From: Paenibacillus sp. ACRRY
GTDB taxonomy: Bacteria; Bacillota; Bacilli; Paenibacillales; Paenibacillaceae
NCBI RefSeq assembly: GCF_022346995.1
Contig: NZ_JAKRNM010000004.1
Coordinates: 434,001-498,000 of the forward strand
Direction of reading: 5' to 3'
DNA: 64,000 nt
Positions 16,450-24,233 of this stretch are shown piece by piece. Each line of letters begins with the position of its first letter. The first letter of the stretch is position 1. Under the pieces are notes generated by a model. It was given only the letters and a program-made list of their open reading frames with translations. It ran no database searches and was not told the DNA's origin. The position numbers and the translations under genes are program-made.

Positions 16450-17253
16450 ATGACCCACATTCATGACGAAATGAGAGAAACCATCCGGCAGCAGCTTGCA
16501 CAGATTGAACAGGAGGAACAGATTCGCATTATCTATGCGTGCGAGTCAGGCAGTCGGGCTTGGGGATTTCCTTCACAGGATAGTGATTATGATGTGCGTT
16601 TTCTGTACGTGAGGCCGCTGGAGTGGTACTTGTCGATTGAAGATAAACGGGATGTGATTGAACGTCCGATCAGTGATCAGCTGGATATCAACGGCTGGGA
16701 TCTGCAAAAGGCACTGAAGTTATTTCGAAAATCAAATCCACCCCTGCTGGAGTGGCTGCAATCGCCCATTCGCTACGACGAGCGGTACAGTGTGGCAGAG
16801 CACATTCGTGCATGGTCTCCGCTTACGTTCTCGCCCAAGTCCTGCATGTACCATTATCTGAATATGGCCAAAGGGAACTTCCGGGATTATCTGCAAGGCG
16901 AGCAGGTGAAGATCAAAAAGTATTTCTATGTGCTGCGTCCGCTGCTCGCCTGCGGTTGGATTGAACGTTATGAAACCATGCCGCCCATGGAGTTTGATGA
17001 GTTAGTCAAGGAGATTATACCTGCGGGTTCGGCCCTATATGTCGAGATTCAAGAGCTATTGAGAAGGAAAAGAGCTGGAGAGGAACTGGATCTGGAGCCG
17101 AAGCTGCCAGCCATTCATTCCTATTTGGCAGAGAACATCGAGCATTTCGGACACATAGCTGCGGATATGATGAATGATCAGGTTGTAGAGTACGAAGAAC
17201 TGAATCGAATTTTCCGATCTGCGCTGGATGAAGCATGGGCGGATAAAGAGTAG
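16450..17253 (+). CDS. rlaP: RlaP-like Pol-beta superfamily nucleotidyltransferase (RNA repair)
   Basis: A 267-residue protein of the COG3541-type Pol-beta superfamily. The catalytic core is intact: G34-S35 in ESGSRAWGF and the metal-binding D46/D48 in SDYDVRF, which fits the hG[GS]...DhDh pattern. The rest is helical (LFRKSNPPLLEWLQSP, LRPLLACGWIE), typical of this group. Relatives next to RNA ligases have been called RlaP (RNA-ligase-associated Pol-beta). AAAGGAGG precedes the ATG, and Hen1 follows after 19 bases. The context suggests it adds nucleotides to, or otherwise processes, cleaved RNA ends before Pnkp/Hen1 act; this role is inferred. Confidence 0.8.
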   Translation: MTHIHDEMRETIRQQLAQIEQEEQIRIIYACESGSRAWGFPSQDSDYDVRFLYVRPLEWYLSIEDKRDVIERPISDQLDINGWDLQKALKLFRKSNPPLLEWLQSPIRYDERYSVAEHIRAWSPLTFSPKSCMYHYLNMAKGNFRDYLQGEQVKIKKYFYVLRPLLACGWIERYETMPPMEFDELVKEIIPAGSALYVEIQELLRRKRAGEELDLEPKLPAIHSYLAENIEHFGHIAADMMNDQVVEYEELNRIFRSALDEAWADKE

Positions 17254-17272
17254 GAAGAAGGAGGAGTAATCC

Positions 17273-18718
17273 ATGCATCTGATATTGAAAGCAAGCGGAG
17301 AGGGAGCAGACATTGTATCGCATCTACTCTCGAAGAATCCGAATAATGTGTATGACCGAACGGACAAGAGTGTGCGCGTAAGAATGGTATATACAACAGC
17401 TACAGAACGTGAAACCGAAGTGTTGATGCACGCCGAACCTGATCCCGTTGATCTGGTTAGAGGCACACCGGATGGTTACGATATTACGCAGTATATTAAC
17501 GACCGTGAATTTGTGACCAGCAGCTTGTTCTGCTCTTACATACGTTCGGCACTGGGGACCGCACTTAATGGCAAACCGAAGGAAGCCTATGTACAGTATG
17601 TAGGGCATCCGTTCGACATGGAGCTCTCGTTCGGACCGGTGGCATCGGATCTGCCTGATCAAGCCATTGAGGAGTTGTTCTCGCCACTTGGCTACGCTGT
17701 GACCTTGGAGAGAGACGAGCTAACCTATACGTTTGATCTGAAAAAGAAAAGCACTGTCCGCCGCATCATTCTTCGCGGTCAGGTCACTGTGCAGAATGCA
17801 CTGCGCCAGTTATTTTTGCTCATTCCTGTGCTTGATAACTATAAACATTATTTCATCAGCGAGGATGAAATCGATAAAATCAAGCGTTACGGAGAAGGTT
17901 GGCTGGACAGCCATCCGATGAAAGAAATGATCATCAAGCGTACACTGCGGTTCGCCGAATTGATTCGGCAGTATGAGCGTCAGGAGGGGGTTCTATCTGC
18001 GCCTGTGGAGGCGGTGAATGCCGGGGAAGATTACGTGAGTGCCTATGAAAAAGGCGATGGGCCTAGCGTTCCGTCTCAGCAGGAGGAACCACCCGTTCGG
18101 TTAAATGAACTACGCTATCGTGCAATCACAGATGTGGTTGCAGGCCTTCCGCTTAAGCGCCGCATTGTGGATATGGGTGCCGGCGAAGGCAAGTTATCCG
18201 CCCGCCTAGCTTATATTCCAGGCGTGGAGTCCATCTTGGCTGTGGAGCCTTCGGGACAGTCCCGGCTGCGGGCCATGGAACGCTTCGCCAAGCTGGAAGG
18301 ACGAAGCGGGATCGCGGCTATGCCAGAGCCAGTCATTGGTTCACTGTTTTATTTTGATGAGCAGATGCAGCATCAGGACGTCATGATCCTGTGCGAGGTC
18401 ATCGAGCACATCGAAGCTTACCGACTGGACGGCATCATGGATACGATCATGAACGAATACCAGCCGGAAGTCCTGCTCGTGACCACCCCGAACAAGGAAT
18501 ACAACGAAGTATATGCAATGGAACAGGAGAGCCTCCGCCATCACGACCATCGCTTCGAATGGACCAGGGCGCAACTGGAAGCCCAGTGCGAGACGTGGAC
18601 GAAGCAGGGAGGGTACAGCTTTGAGATCAGCGGGATAGGCGAGCATGCAGAAGGCTTCGGTCAGCCAACCCAGCTGGTGATTTTCAGGAAGGAAAGGAGA
18701 GATCAACATGAGGGATAA
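17273..18718 (+). CDS. hen1: Hen1 3'-terminal RNA ribose 2'-O-methyltransferase
   Basis: A 481-residue bacterial Hen1. The N-terminal half (about 1-240) is the Hen1-specific region that contacts the Pnkp ligase domain in studied systems. The C-terminal half is a SAM-dependent methyltransferase with motif I VDMGAGEG (299-306), the Mn-binding E375, E378 and H379 in CEVIEHIE, and a downstream RHHDHRFEWTR segment supplying the last His ligand. It methylates the 2'-OH at the 3' end of cleaved RNA before sealing, protecting the repaired junction from being cut again. AAGGAGG precedes the ATG, and its end overlaps the Pnkp gene by 11 bases. Confidence 0.93.
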   Translation: MHLILKASGEGADIVSHLLSKNPNNVYDRTDKSVRVRMVYTTATERETEVLMHAEPDPVDLVRGTPDGYDITQYINDREFVTSSLFCSYIRSALGTALNGKPKEAYVQYVGHPFDMELSFGPVASDLPDQAIEELFSPLGYAVTLERDELTYTFDLKKKSTVRRIILRGQVTVQNALRQLFLLIPVLDNYKHYFISEDEIDKIKRYGEGWLDSHPMKEMIIKRTLRFAELIRQYERQEGVLSAPVEAVNAGEDYVSAYEKGDGPSVPSQQEEPPVRLNELRYRAITDVVAGLPLKRRIVDMGAGEGKLSARLAYIPGVESILAVEPSGQSRLRAMERFAKLEGRSGIAAMPEPVIGSLFYFDEQMQHQDVMILCEVIEHIEAYRLDGIMDTIMNEYQPEVLLVTTPNKEYNEVYAMEQESLRHHDHRFEWTRAQLEAQCETWTKQGGYSFEISGIGEHAEGFGQPTQLVIFRKERRDQHEG

Positions 18719-21389
18719 CCGGGGAGCAGCAGAAGGAATGGACACAGGCAGAACAACTCATGATCCGATGGCAGGAAGGGATTATAAGAGACGCCGCAAA
18801 ATACACCTGCCTCATGCAGGCATCGTCGTGCTTGTCGGTCCGTCCAATAGCGGCAAAAGCACATTGCTGGAACGACTCGTGAAGGAAGGAGTCATCAAAC
18901 GTACGGAAGCCGTCTCCTCGGATCAGTTCCGCATGCTGGTCGGAGATGATGAATATGTGGACTGGAAGAATCGTCCGCGAAGCGAAGCGGATGTGATCTA
19001 TGCCGAATATCAGCAGGTATCGGCCAAGGCTTTTGAAGCCATGGAAGCCATGCTGGCGACACGCTGCAGATTGAACAAGCTGACTTGGGTCGATGCGACC
19101 CATCTGTATACGGAAGATCGTCAGCGTCTTATTCATCTCGCGAGAAAAGCCCATGTACCTGTCATTGCGATCGTACTCGATGTTCCGGAGAAGGAGCTGC
19201 TTGAGCGGGACGCTCAGCGTGATTATCCACGTGGCCGTCAGCGGGTGAAGCAGCAGGTGCAGCAGTTCAAACGCACACTGCGCACCATCCGTGAAGATGG
19301 CTTCGATGCCAATTACGTGCTGAAGCAGCCGGATGAACTTGAATTTGCCCGTACTGCCAATCCACTGATGGTCGACATGGGCGTAGGGATTGATATCATT
19401 GGCGATATTCACGGCTGTTATGATGAAATGATCGAGTTAATCATTCGTTTGGGATATGTAAAAGAGGGAGAAAACGGGTTATACCGTCACCCTGAGGGAA
19501 GAAAGCTGGTCTCGGTTGGGGACGTATCCAGCCGCGGACCTGCATCGCTTCCATGTTTAATGTTCTGGCAGCAGCATTGTGCCGCAGGGTTAGCCTACAT
19601 GGTTGATAGCAACCATGGGTGGAAAATTGCCCGTTATCTGGACGGTCGGGACGTTACGCTTAGTCATGGAGATGAGTTTGTTGAGCAGGAGCTGAGCGAC
19701 CTGGAACGAGAACATGGCACAGAGCCAGCGCAGCGAATACGCACAGATCTAAGAGAGTTTCTGCTGAATGCACCTTCCCATCTGGTATTCTCCCGGAACG
19801 GGGTACGCCAGGTGGTTGTGGCACACGCGGGTATTCGGGATCATTTTATCGGAAAGCAATCCAAACGCATTCAGGATTACTGCCGCTATGGTGACGTGGA
19901 TGGAAATGATGAGTATGGACGGCCGGTTCGGAAGGAATGGTACGTGGATCACGCTTCAGGCGAATGTATCGTCTGGGGACATGATCCCCGTCCATATCCT
20001 ACGATCGTCAATGATACGGTCAATATTGATCAGGGCGTTGTATTTGGGGGGATGCTGACGGGCTGGCGCATGCCGGAACGTGAGTCCGTTAGCGTCGCGG
20101 CATTGCAGGATTATGCTGGAGACCCGGATAGCCCGCTCAAGCGCTGGGAACAGCGCCGGTTTGCACCGCCAAACCTTCGGAAATTCAAGGAAGGGTTTAC
20201 GGTGCAGACCGGATCCAGACTGGACATATCCATCCAGGGTGAGGTAGCCCGGACGGCGATTGATACGTTCTCCCACTTTACCGTACCGCTGGAGGAATTG
20301 GTCTATATCACGCCTACCATGAGCCCACCGCCAGTGGCCTCTTCGGTGGAAGGCTATCTGGAGCATCCGCGGGATGCATTCCAATATTACCGGTCGCAGG
20401 GTGTTACGCGCATGGTGGCTGAGAAGAAACATATGGGCAGCCGTGCCATTCTGCTCCTCTTCCGCGATCAGGAAGCTGCGAAGCAGCGAGTGGGTAGACC
20501 GATGCTGGGGAACATTGTGACCCGGACAGGGCGATCTTTTTTTGACCCAACCACAGAACAGAAGGTACTGACCAGATTGCATGCAGATCTGACCGCAGAC
20601 GGATATTTTGAACGCCATCAGACGGAGTTTGTATTGCTGGATGCGGAGATTGTCCCCTGGAACCTGAAGGCTCGGGAACTGATTGCTTCGCAATATGCGC
20701 ATGTGGCCGAGGCTTCGCTCATGGATCGCGGAACGGTGCTGGACAAACTGCGGGAAGCGGAAGCCGCCGGACGAGATGTGAGTGAATGGTTGCAGGAGAC
20801 CGAAGTCAAACTGGGGAATGCGACTACATTCCGTGACGTATTTCAGAACTACTGCTGGGATGTGAAGGAACTCGGGGATATCCGTATAGCGCCGTTCCAC
20901 ACCCTGGCTCACAGCACGGGAACGTTCTGGGATCAGACACATGAATGGCATATGGAGCAGAACCGAGAGTTCGCCCGGATGTCCAGCTTCGTGATGGAGA
21001 CGGAATATCGGGTGATTACGAGTGAGGCGGATGAAGCAGAAGTTATTCGTTGGTGGGATGAGATGACGGCAGCAGGACATGAGGGCATTGTTATCAAGCC
21101 AGAAACCTTCCGCACATGGAATGGGAACAAAATGATCCAACCTGCGATTAAAGTACGAGGGCGTGCATATTTGCACATCATCTATGGGATGGATTACCTG
21201 GCACCCGAGAATTTGTCCCGGCTCACCAAACGCAAAACATCCAAGAAGGAACGCCATGCCCTAATGGAAAGCGCTCTGGGTATGGAGGGAGTTGAGCGTT
21301 TTGTACGCAGGGAGCCTGTGGAGCGGGTTCATGAATGTGTGCTTGCCACGTTAGCGCTGGAGTCTGAGAAGGTGGATCCACGATTGTGA
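18708..21389 (+). CDS. pnkp: bacterial polynucleotide kinase-phosphatase-ligase Pnkp
   Basis: An 893-residue three-domain RNA end-healing and sealing enzyme, the usual length for the family (about 850-870). The 5'-kinase domain has P-loop GPSNSGKST (44-52) and the SDQFR segment (71-75). The 2',3'-phosphatase domain is a binuclear metallophosphoesterase with GDIHGCYDE (232-240), GDVSSRGP (271-278) and SNHGWK (301-306). The ligase/adenylyltransferase domain has motif I KHMG with nucleophile K574, and later motifs such as EFVLLDAEIVPWN and GIVIKPE. All three active sites look intact. It follows Hen1 with an 11-base overlap and its own AAGGAGAG site. Pnkp and Hen1 form a heterocomplex in characterised bacteria. 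Confidence 0.94.
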   Translation: MRDNRGAAEGMDTGRTTHDPMAGRDYKRRRKIHLPHAGIVVLVGPSNSGKSTLLERLVKEGVIKRTEAVSSDQFRMLVGDDEYVDWKNRPRSEADVIYAEYQQVSAKAFEAMEAMLATRCRLNKLTWVDATHLYTEDRQRLIHLARKAHVPVIAIVLDVPEKELLERDAQRDYPRGRQRVKQQVQQFKRTLRTIREDGFDANYVLKQPDELEFARTANPLMVDMGVGIDIIGDIHGCYDEMIELIIRLGYVKEGENGLYRHPEGRKLVSVGDVSSRGPASLPCLMFWQQHCAAGLAYMVDSNHGWKIARYLDGRDVTLSHGDEFVEQELSDLEREHGTEPAQRIRTDLREFLLNAPSHLVFSRNGVRQVVVAHAGIRDHFIGKQSKRIQDYCRYGDVDGNDEYGRPVRKEWYVDHASGECIVWGHDPRPYPTIVNDTVNIDQGVVFGGMLTGWRMPERESVSVAALQDYAGDPDSPLKRWEQRRFAPPNLRKFKEGFTVQTGSRLDISIQGEVARTAIDTFSHFTVPLEELVYITPTMSPPPVASSVEGYLEHPRDAFQYYRSQGVTRMVAEKKHMGSRAILLLFRDQEAAKQRVGRPMLGNIVTRTGRSFFDPTTEQKVLTRLHADLTADGYFERHQTEFVLLDAEIVPWNLKARELIASQYAHVAEASLMDRGTVLDKLREAEAAGRDVSEWLQETEVKLGNATTFRDVFQNYCWDVKELGDIRIAPFHTLAHSTGTFWDQTHEWHMEQNREFARMSSFVMETEYRVITSEADEAEVIRWWDEMTAAGHEGIVIKPETFRTWNGNKMIQPAIKVRGRAYLHIIYGMDYLAPENLSRLTKRKTSKKERHALMESALGMEGVERFVRREPVERVHECVLATLALESEKVDPRL

Positions 21390-21436
21390 TGGTCCGTAAA
21401 ATAGTGAAAAACACCTTCCATTAGCTGAGATGAAGG

Positions 21437-21467
21437 CAGGTTCGGATGAGATTCCGAGCCTGTTTTT
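21437..21467 (+). terminator. terminator of the RNA-repair operon
   Basis: CAGGTTCGGA pairs with TCCGAGCCTG (one G-U pair) across a short loop and is followed by five T. Confidence 0.85.
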
Positions 21468-21634
21468 CGTTTTATTTGTAAAAACTTTACATTTAAGAAC
21501 ATTTGAATCAGGAGTCTTAACTTCAATATAAACGAACCAAAGCCCTATATCCTTCCATGGTTATCTGGGTAATAATGTTATATATAGCAAGTAGTCATTG
21601 GAATCTCATAACGTAACGATAGGAGGTAACCTGC

Positions 21635-21886
21635 ATGGCATCCATGATTCTGCTGGTAAAACAGACGGAGGACGATGAAAAGGTTATTTATCGATTCGGA
21701 CCCAATGAGCGGAAGATGGGACTGATTGAAATGAACAAGATCAAGGAAAGTGTGAAGGAATTGGAACCTGTTCAGGTTGAAGGGGTCAACCCCAGCTTTT
21801 TCTTCAATCGGGCGGCGCAGCGGCTGGTCCGGTGTTTGTTCAGGGAAGGCGGCAAGTTTCCGGAACGGACGACGTTTGAATCCTAG
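21635..21886 (+). CDS. small conserved protein, unknown function
   Basis: An 83-residue soluble protein. The N-terminus (MILLVKQTEDDEKVIYRFGPNERKMG) reads like a beta-hairpin pair, followed by a charged helix and a tail rich in Arg (NRAAQRLVRCLFREGGKFPERT). A strong AGGAGGT ribosome site 9 bases upstream and a terminator after the stop support a real gene. It looks like a conserved Paenibacillus-type protein; I do not recognise a functional family. Confidence 0.65.
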   Translation: MASMILLVKQTEDDEKVIYRFGPNERKMGLIEMNKIKESVKELEPVQVEGVNPSFFFNRAAQRLVRCLFREGGKFPERTTFES

Positions 21887-21943
21887 TTTTTCTTTTTGGC
21901 TGTGCAAGTAGGGGTTACTCGCACAGATCGCATATGTCATAAC

Positions 21944-21991
21944 CAAAAAAAGTCCAAGCTCATCCGACTGGCGGAGCGCATGGACTTTTTT
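21944..21991. terminator. bidirectional terminator
   Basis: AAAAAAGTCCA pairs with TGGACTTTTTT around an inner imperfect stem. It has A and T runs at opposite ends, suitable for both convergent genes. Confidence 0.85.
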
Positions 21992-21998
21992 AGTTGCA

Positions 21999-22919
21999 TC
22001 AAAACGTTTTGGCAAGAGAAATGAGTGCAGTAATGGTAATAATATTCAAGAGTGTCGAGATAAGTACCGTTTGGGCGGCAAAGTCGGGTTCGTTATCATA
22101 TTCCTCGGCCAGAATGGACGCATTCACCCCGGTAGGCATTCCGGAAGCGATGATCAGTGCCTGTGCGGCGATCCCTTCCAGACCCAGAAGCAATACGATG
22201 GAGATTCCGATGGCCGGGCCAATCAGGAGACGCAGAAATGTGCTAATATACACATCAAGACGGTACAGCCGGATCGGGTATTTGACAATTTGCGCGCCGA
22301 GGGTCAACAGTGCCACAGCAACCATGCTTTGCTGCGCATACGTCAGTGGCATGGACAGAAACGTTGGCAGTGGTACCTTCCACATATGGAACAGAATCCC
22401 CAGTAAGAGAGCATAGGGAACCGGCATTTTGAGAAATCCAATAATGACTGCACGGTAGTTCCCTTTCAGCTTCGCACCCTGGATGGATAATACGCCGTAC
22501 GTGAAGGTCAGCAACGACTGTAGGGACATCACGAGAGCCTGGATGGAAGATGCCAGCGGGTCTCCGCGAAACACAAGCGCATTGATCGGCAGGCCATAGT
22601 TGCCAGCATTGTCCAGCATGACACTGTTGTTAAAGGCGGCCTTCATGCCTTTGTTCAATCGAAGTGTTCGTGCGAATACGGATCCTACGATATACAGAAT
22701 AACTACATATATGGCGTAGAAGAGAGTGACCGTCCCGAGCAGTTCACCCGACATATCGGAATGATACATGCTCATAAAGACGGCTGCGGGGGTAATACAA
22801 TAGAAATTGATTTTGGCGAGGGTGTACAAGTCCAGCTTGAACACCTTCTGCATCCAGGACCCAACTCCGATTAGGAGAAAGACGGGCAGGACGACTTCAA
22901 GCATGATGTCTGCTATCAT
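21999..22919 (-). CDS. AEC family (auxin efflux carrier-like) transporter
   Basis: A 306-residue membrane transporter with about ten hydrophobic segments. Features of the AEC family are visible: VVLPVFLLIGVGSW at the N-terminus, the N-P-like break region NNSVMLDNAGNYGLPINALVF in the middle, and SGMPTGVNASILAEEYD near the C-terminus. AEC members export or import organic acids such as malate. The open frame reaches 22973, but AAGGAAG lies 8 bases before the ATG at 22919, giving the usual family length. The substrate is not known. Confidence 0.85.
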   Translation of the reverse strand: MIADIMLEVVLPVFLLIGVGSWMQKVFKLDLYTLAKINFYCITPAAVFMSMYHSDMSGELLGTVTLFYAIYVVILYIVGSVFARTLRLNKGMKAAFNNSVMLDNAGNYGLPINALVFRGDPLASSIQALVMSLQSLLTFTYGVLSIQGAKLKGNYRAVIIGFLKMPVPYALLLGILFHMWKVPLPTFLSMPLTYAQQSMVAVALLTLGAQIVKYPIRLYRLDVYISTFLRLLIGPAIGISIVLLLGLEGIAAQALIIASGMPTGVNASILAEEYDNEPDFAAQTVLISTLLNIITITALISLAKTF

Positions 22920-23012
22920 CTGTTCAGCTTCCTTTTTCATGAAAATTTCAGTCCGATTTCGTAAATACTTCAACCATTATATCATTTTATACACTAGGGA
23001 GGTCATGTGAAT

Positions 23013-23519
23013 ATGATTCCAGATCATCTGGATGTTGGGTTATCGATTCTGTTTATCGGATTCAATCCCAGCATTACATCAGGCGAAACCGGCCATCATT
23101 ATGCCTATAAAGGCAATCGGTTCTGGCGCATTCTCGAGCGTTCCGGCTTAACCCCTCGTTTATATCATCCGGAAGAAGATCAGGATCTGCTCAAATTGGG
23201 GTATGGATTTACCAACATTGTAGCCCGGCCCACGAGGGGCGTGGAAGATATTACACGTGAAGAATATGCGGAGGGAAGCCAGATTCTGCGGCAAAAGCTG
23301 AAGCAGTACCGACCGGACGTCGCCTGTTTTGTCGGGAAAGGGGTATACACCCAGTACAGCAAGCGTGCCAAAGTGGAGTGGGGATTTCAGGACGATCCGG
23401 TTGTCCCGGAAATTCAGGAATTCGTTGCACCTTCTTCGAGCGGACTGGTGCGCATGTCGATGGATGAGATTGTTGCTATTTACTCACAGCTTAGCGATTT
23501 TATTACCGAGAAACGTTGA
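23013..23519 (+). CDS. mug: mismatch-specific DNA glycosylase, Mug/TDG family
   Basis: A 168-residue uracil-DNA glycosylase superfamily 2 enzyme that removes uracil or thymine opposite guanine. Motif 1 is FIGFNPSITSGETGHHYA (residues about 15-31), with the N of GFNPS as the catalytic-water residue, and the motif-2 region is APSSSGLVR near residue 146. E. coli Mug has NPSGL in this last motif, so the SSSGL version is a variant. The Y-x-GNRFW segment (32-38) is strongly conserved in the family. A GTG at 23007 is in frame, but the ATG at 23013 has the better distance (9 bases) from AGGGAGGT. Confidence 0.88.
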   Translation: MIPDHLDVGLSILFIGFNPSITSGETGHHYAYKGNRFWRILERSGLTPRLYHPEEDQDLLKLGYGFTNIVARPTRGVEDITREEYAEGSQILRQKLKQYRPDVACFVGKGVYTQYSKRAKVEWGFQDDPVVPEIQEFVAPSSSGLVRMSMDEIVAIYSQLSDFITEKR

Positions 23520-23532
23520 GGCTGACTATAGT

Positions 23533-23580
23533 GGATTCGCCCAACCGGCTTTGAACCGGACTTGAGCGAATTCTTTTTTT
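23533..23580 (+). terminator. terminator of the mug gene
   Basis: A long imperfect stem (GGATTCGCCCAACCGG with CCGGACTTGAGCGAATTC) has a 7-base loop and is followed by seven T. Confidence 0.85.
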
Positions 23581-23660
23581 GAAGAAAGTGAGAAGTTTTG
23601 GAAAGTATTTCCGTCTATATAGTACAGAACCATGCATGAGCTGTAGAGAAGGGGGATTAC

Positions 23661-24233
23661 ATGACTCAACATATGCAGGAGGAGGAGCTCATCGAGCGTA
23701 TTATTGCGGGGGACAAACAACTGTTCGCCTTGCTCGTGGATCGATATAAAAATAAAGTCTACGGCATTTTGCGCGGAATGGGCGCGAGTCATCCGGATGC
23801 GCAGGATCTTGCACAGGACACGTTTATCCGGATCTACCGCTATCTCCCGTCCCGAAGGGAAGGAAGCAGTTTCTCTTCCTGGGTATATACCATTGCTGTG
23901 AATCGAATGCGGGATTTTATAAGGCAAAAGAAACCGGTCATGACGGCAGATGAATCGGTTATGGAGCCAGCCAGTGAAGAAACGCCGGAGAGGCATGTGC
24001 TGCATAAGGAGATGCAGCGCGAAATATACCGCCAGATGGAACAACTGCCAGAATCATACCGGCTTGTCCTGCTGTTGAAATATACCAATGAGCTGAGCTA
24101 TGAAGAAATTTCCGATATCACTGGCATGAGTGCAGCGCAGGTTCGAAACGCCATGTACCGCGGGAAAAAGATGCTTAAGAAACAGATGGAGCGCAAAGGA
24201 GGGTTAGCCACATATGAAGCCTACTCCAAGTAA
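23661..24233 (+). CDS. ECF-type RNA polymerase sigma factor
   Basis: A 190-residue sigma-70 family factor with only regions 2 and 4. Region 2 includes YKNKVYGILRGM, DAQDLAQDTFIRIYRYL and WVYTIAVNRMRDFIRQKK (about residues 28-92). Region 4 includes LPESYRLVLLLKYTNELSYEEISDITGMSAAQVRNAMYRGKKMLKK (about residues 135-180), with the promoter -35-recognition helix. AAGGGGG precedes the ATG. It overlaps the next gene, a likely membrane anti-sigma partner, by 20 bases, so the pair is translationally coupled. A CGTCTA element about 50 bases upstream could be part of an autoregulated ECF promoter, but no convincing -35 is visible. Confidence 0.92.
   Translation: MTQHMQEEELIERIIAGDKQLFALLVDRYKNKVYGILRGMGASHPDAQDLAQDTFIRIYRYLPSRREGSSFSSWVYTIAVNRMRDFIRQKKPVMTADESVMEPASEETPERHVLHKEMQREIYRQMEQLPESYRLVLLLKYTNELSYEEISDITGMSAAQVRNAMYRGKKMLKKQMERKGGLATYEAYSK

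Noticed and set aside
19956..21257. 433-codon frame antisense to pnkp
   Set aside because: It lies wholly within the ligase and phosphatase domains of a clearly conserved protein; it is a GC-driven shadow.
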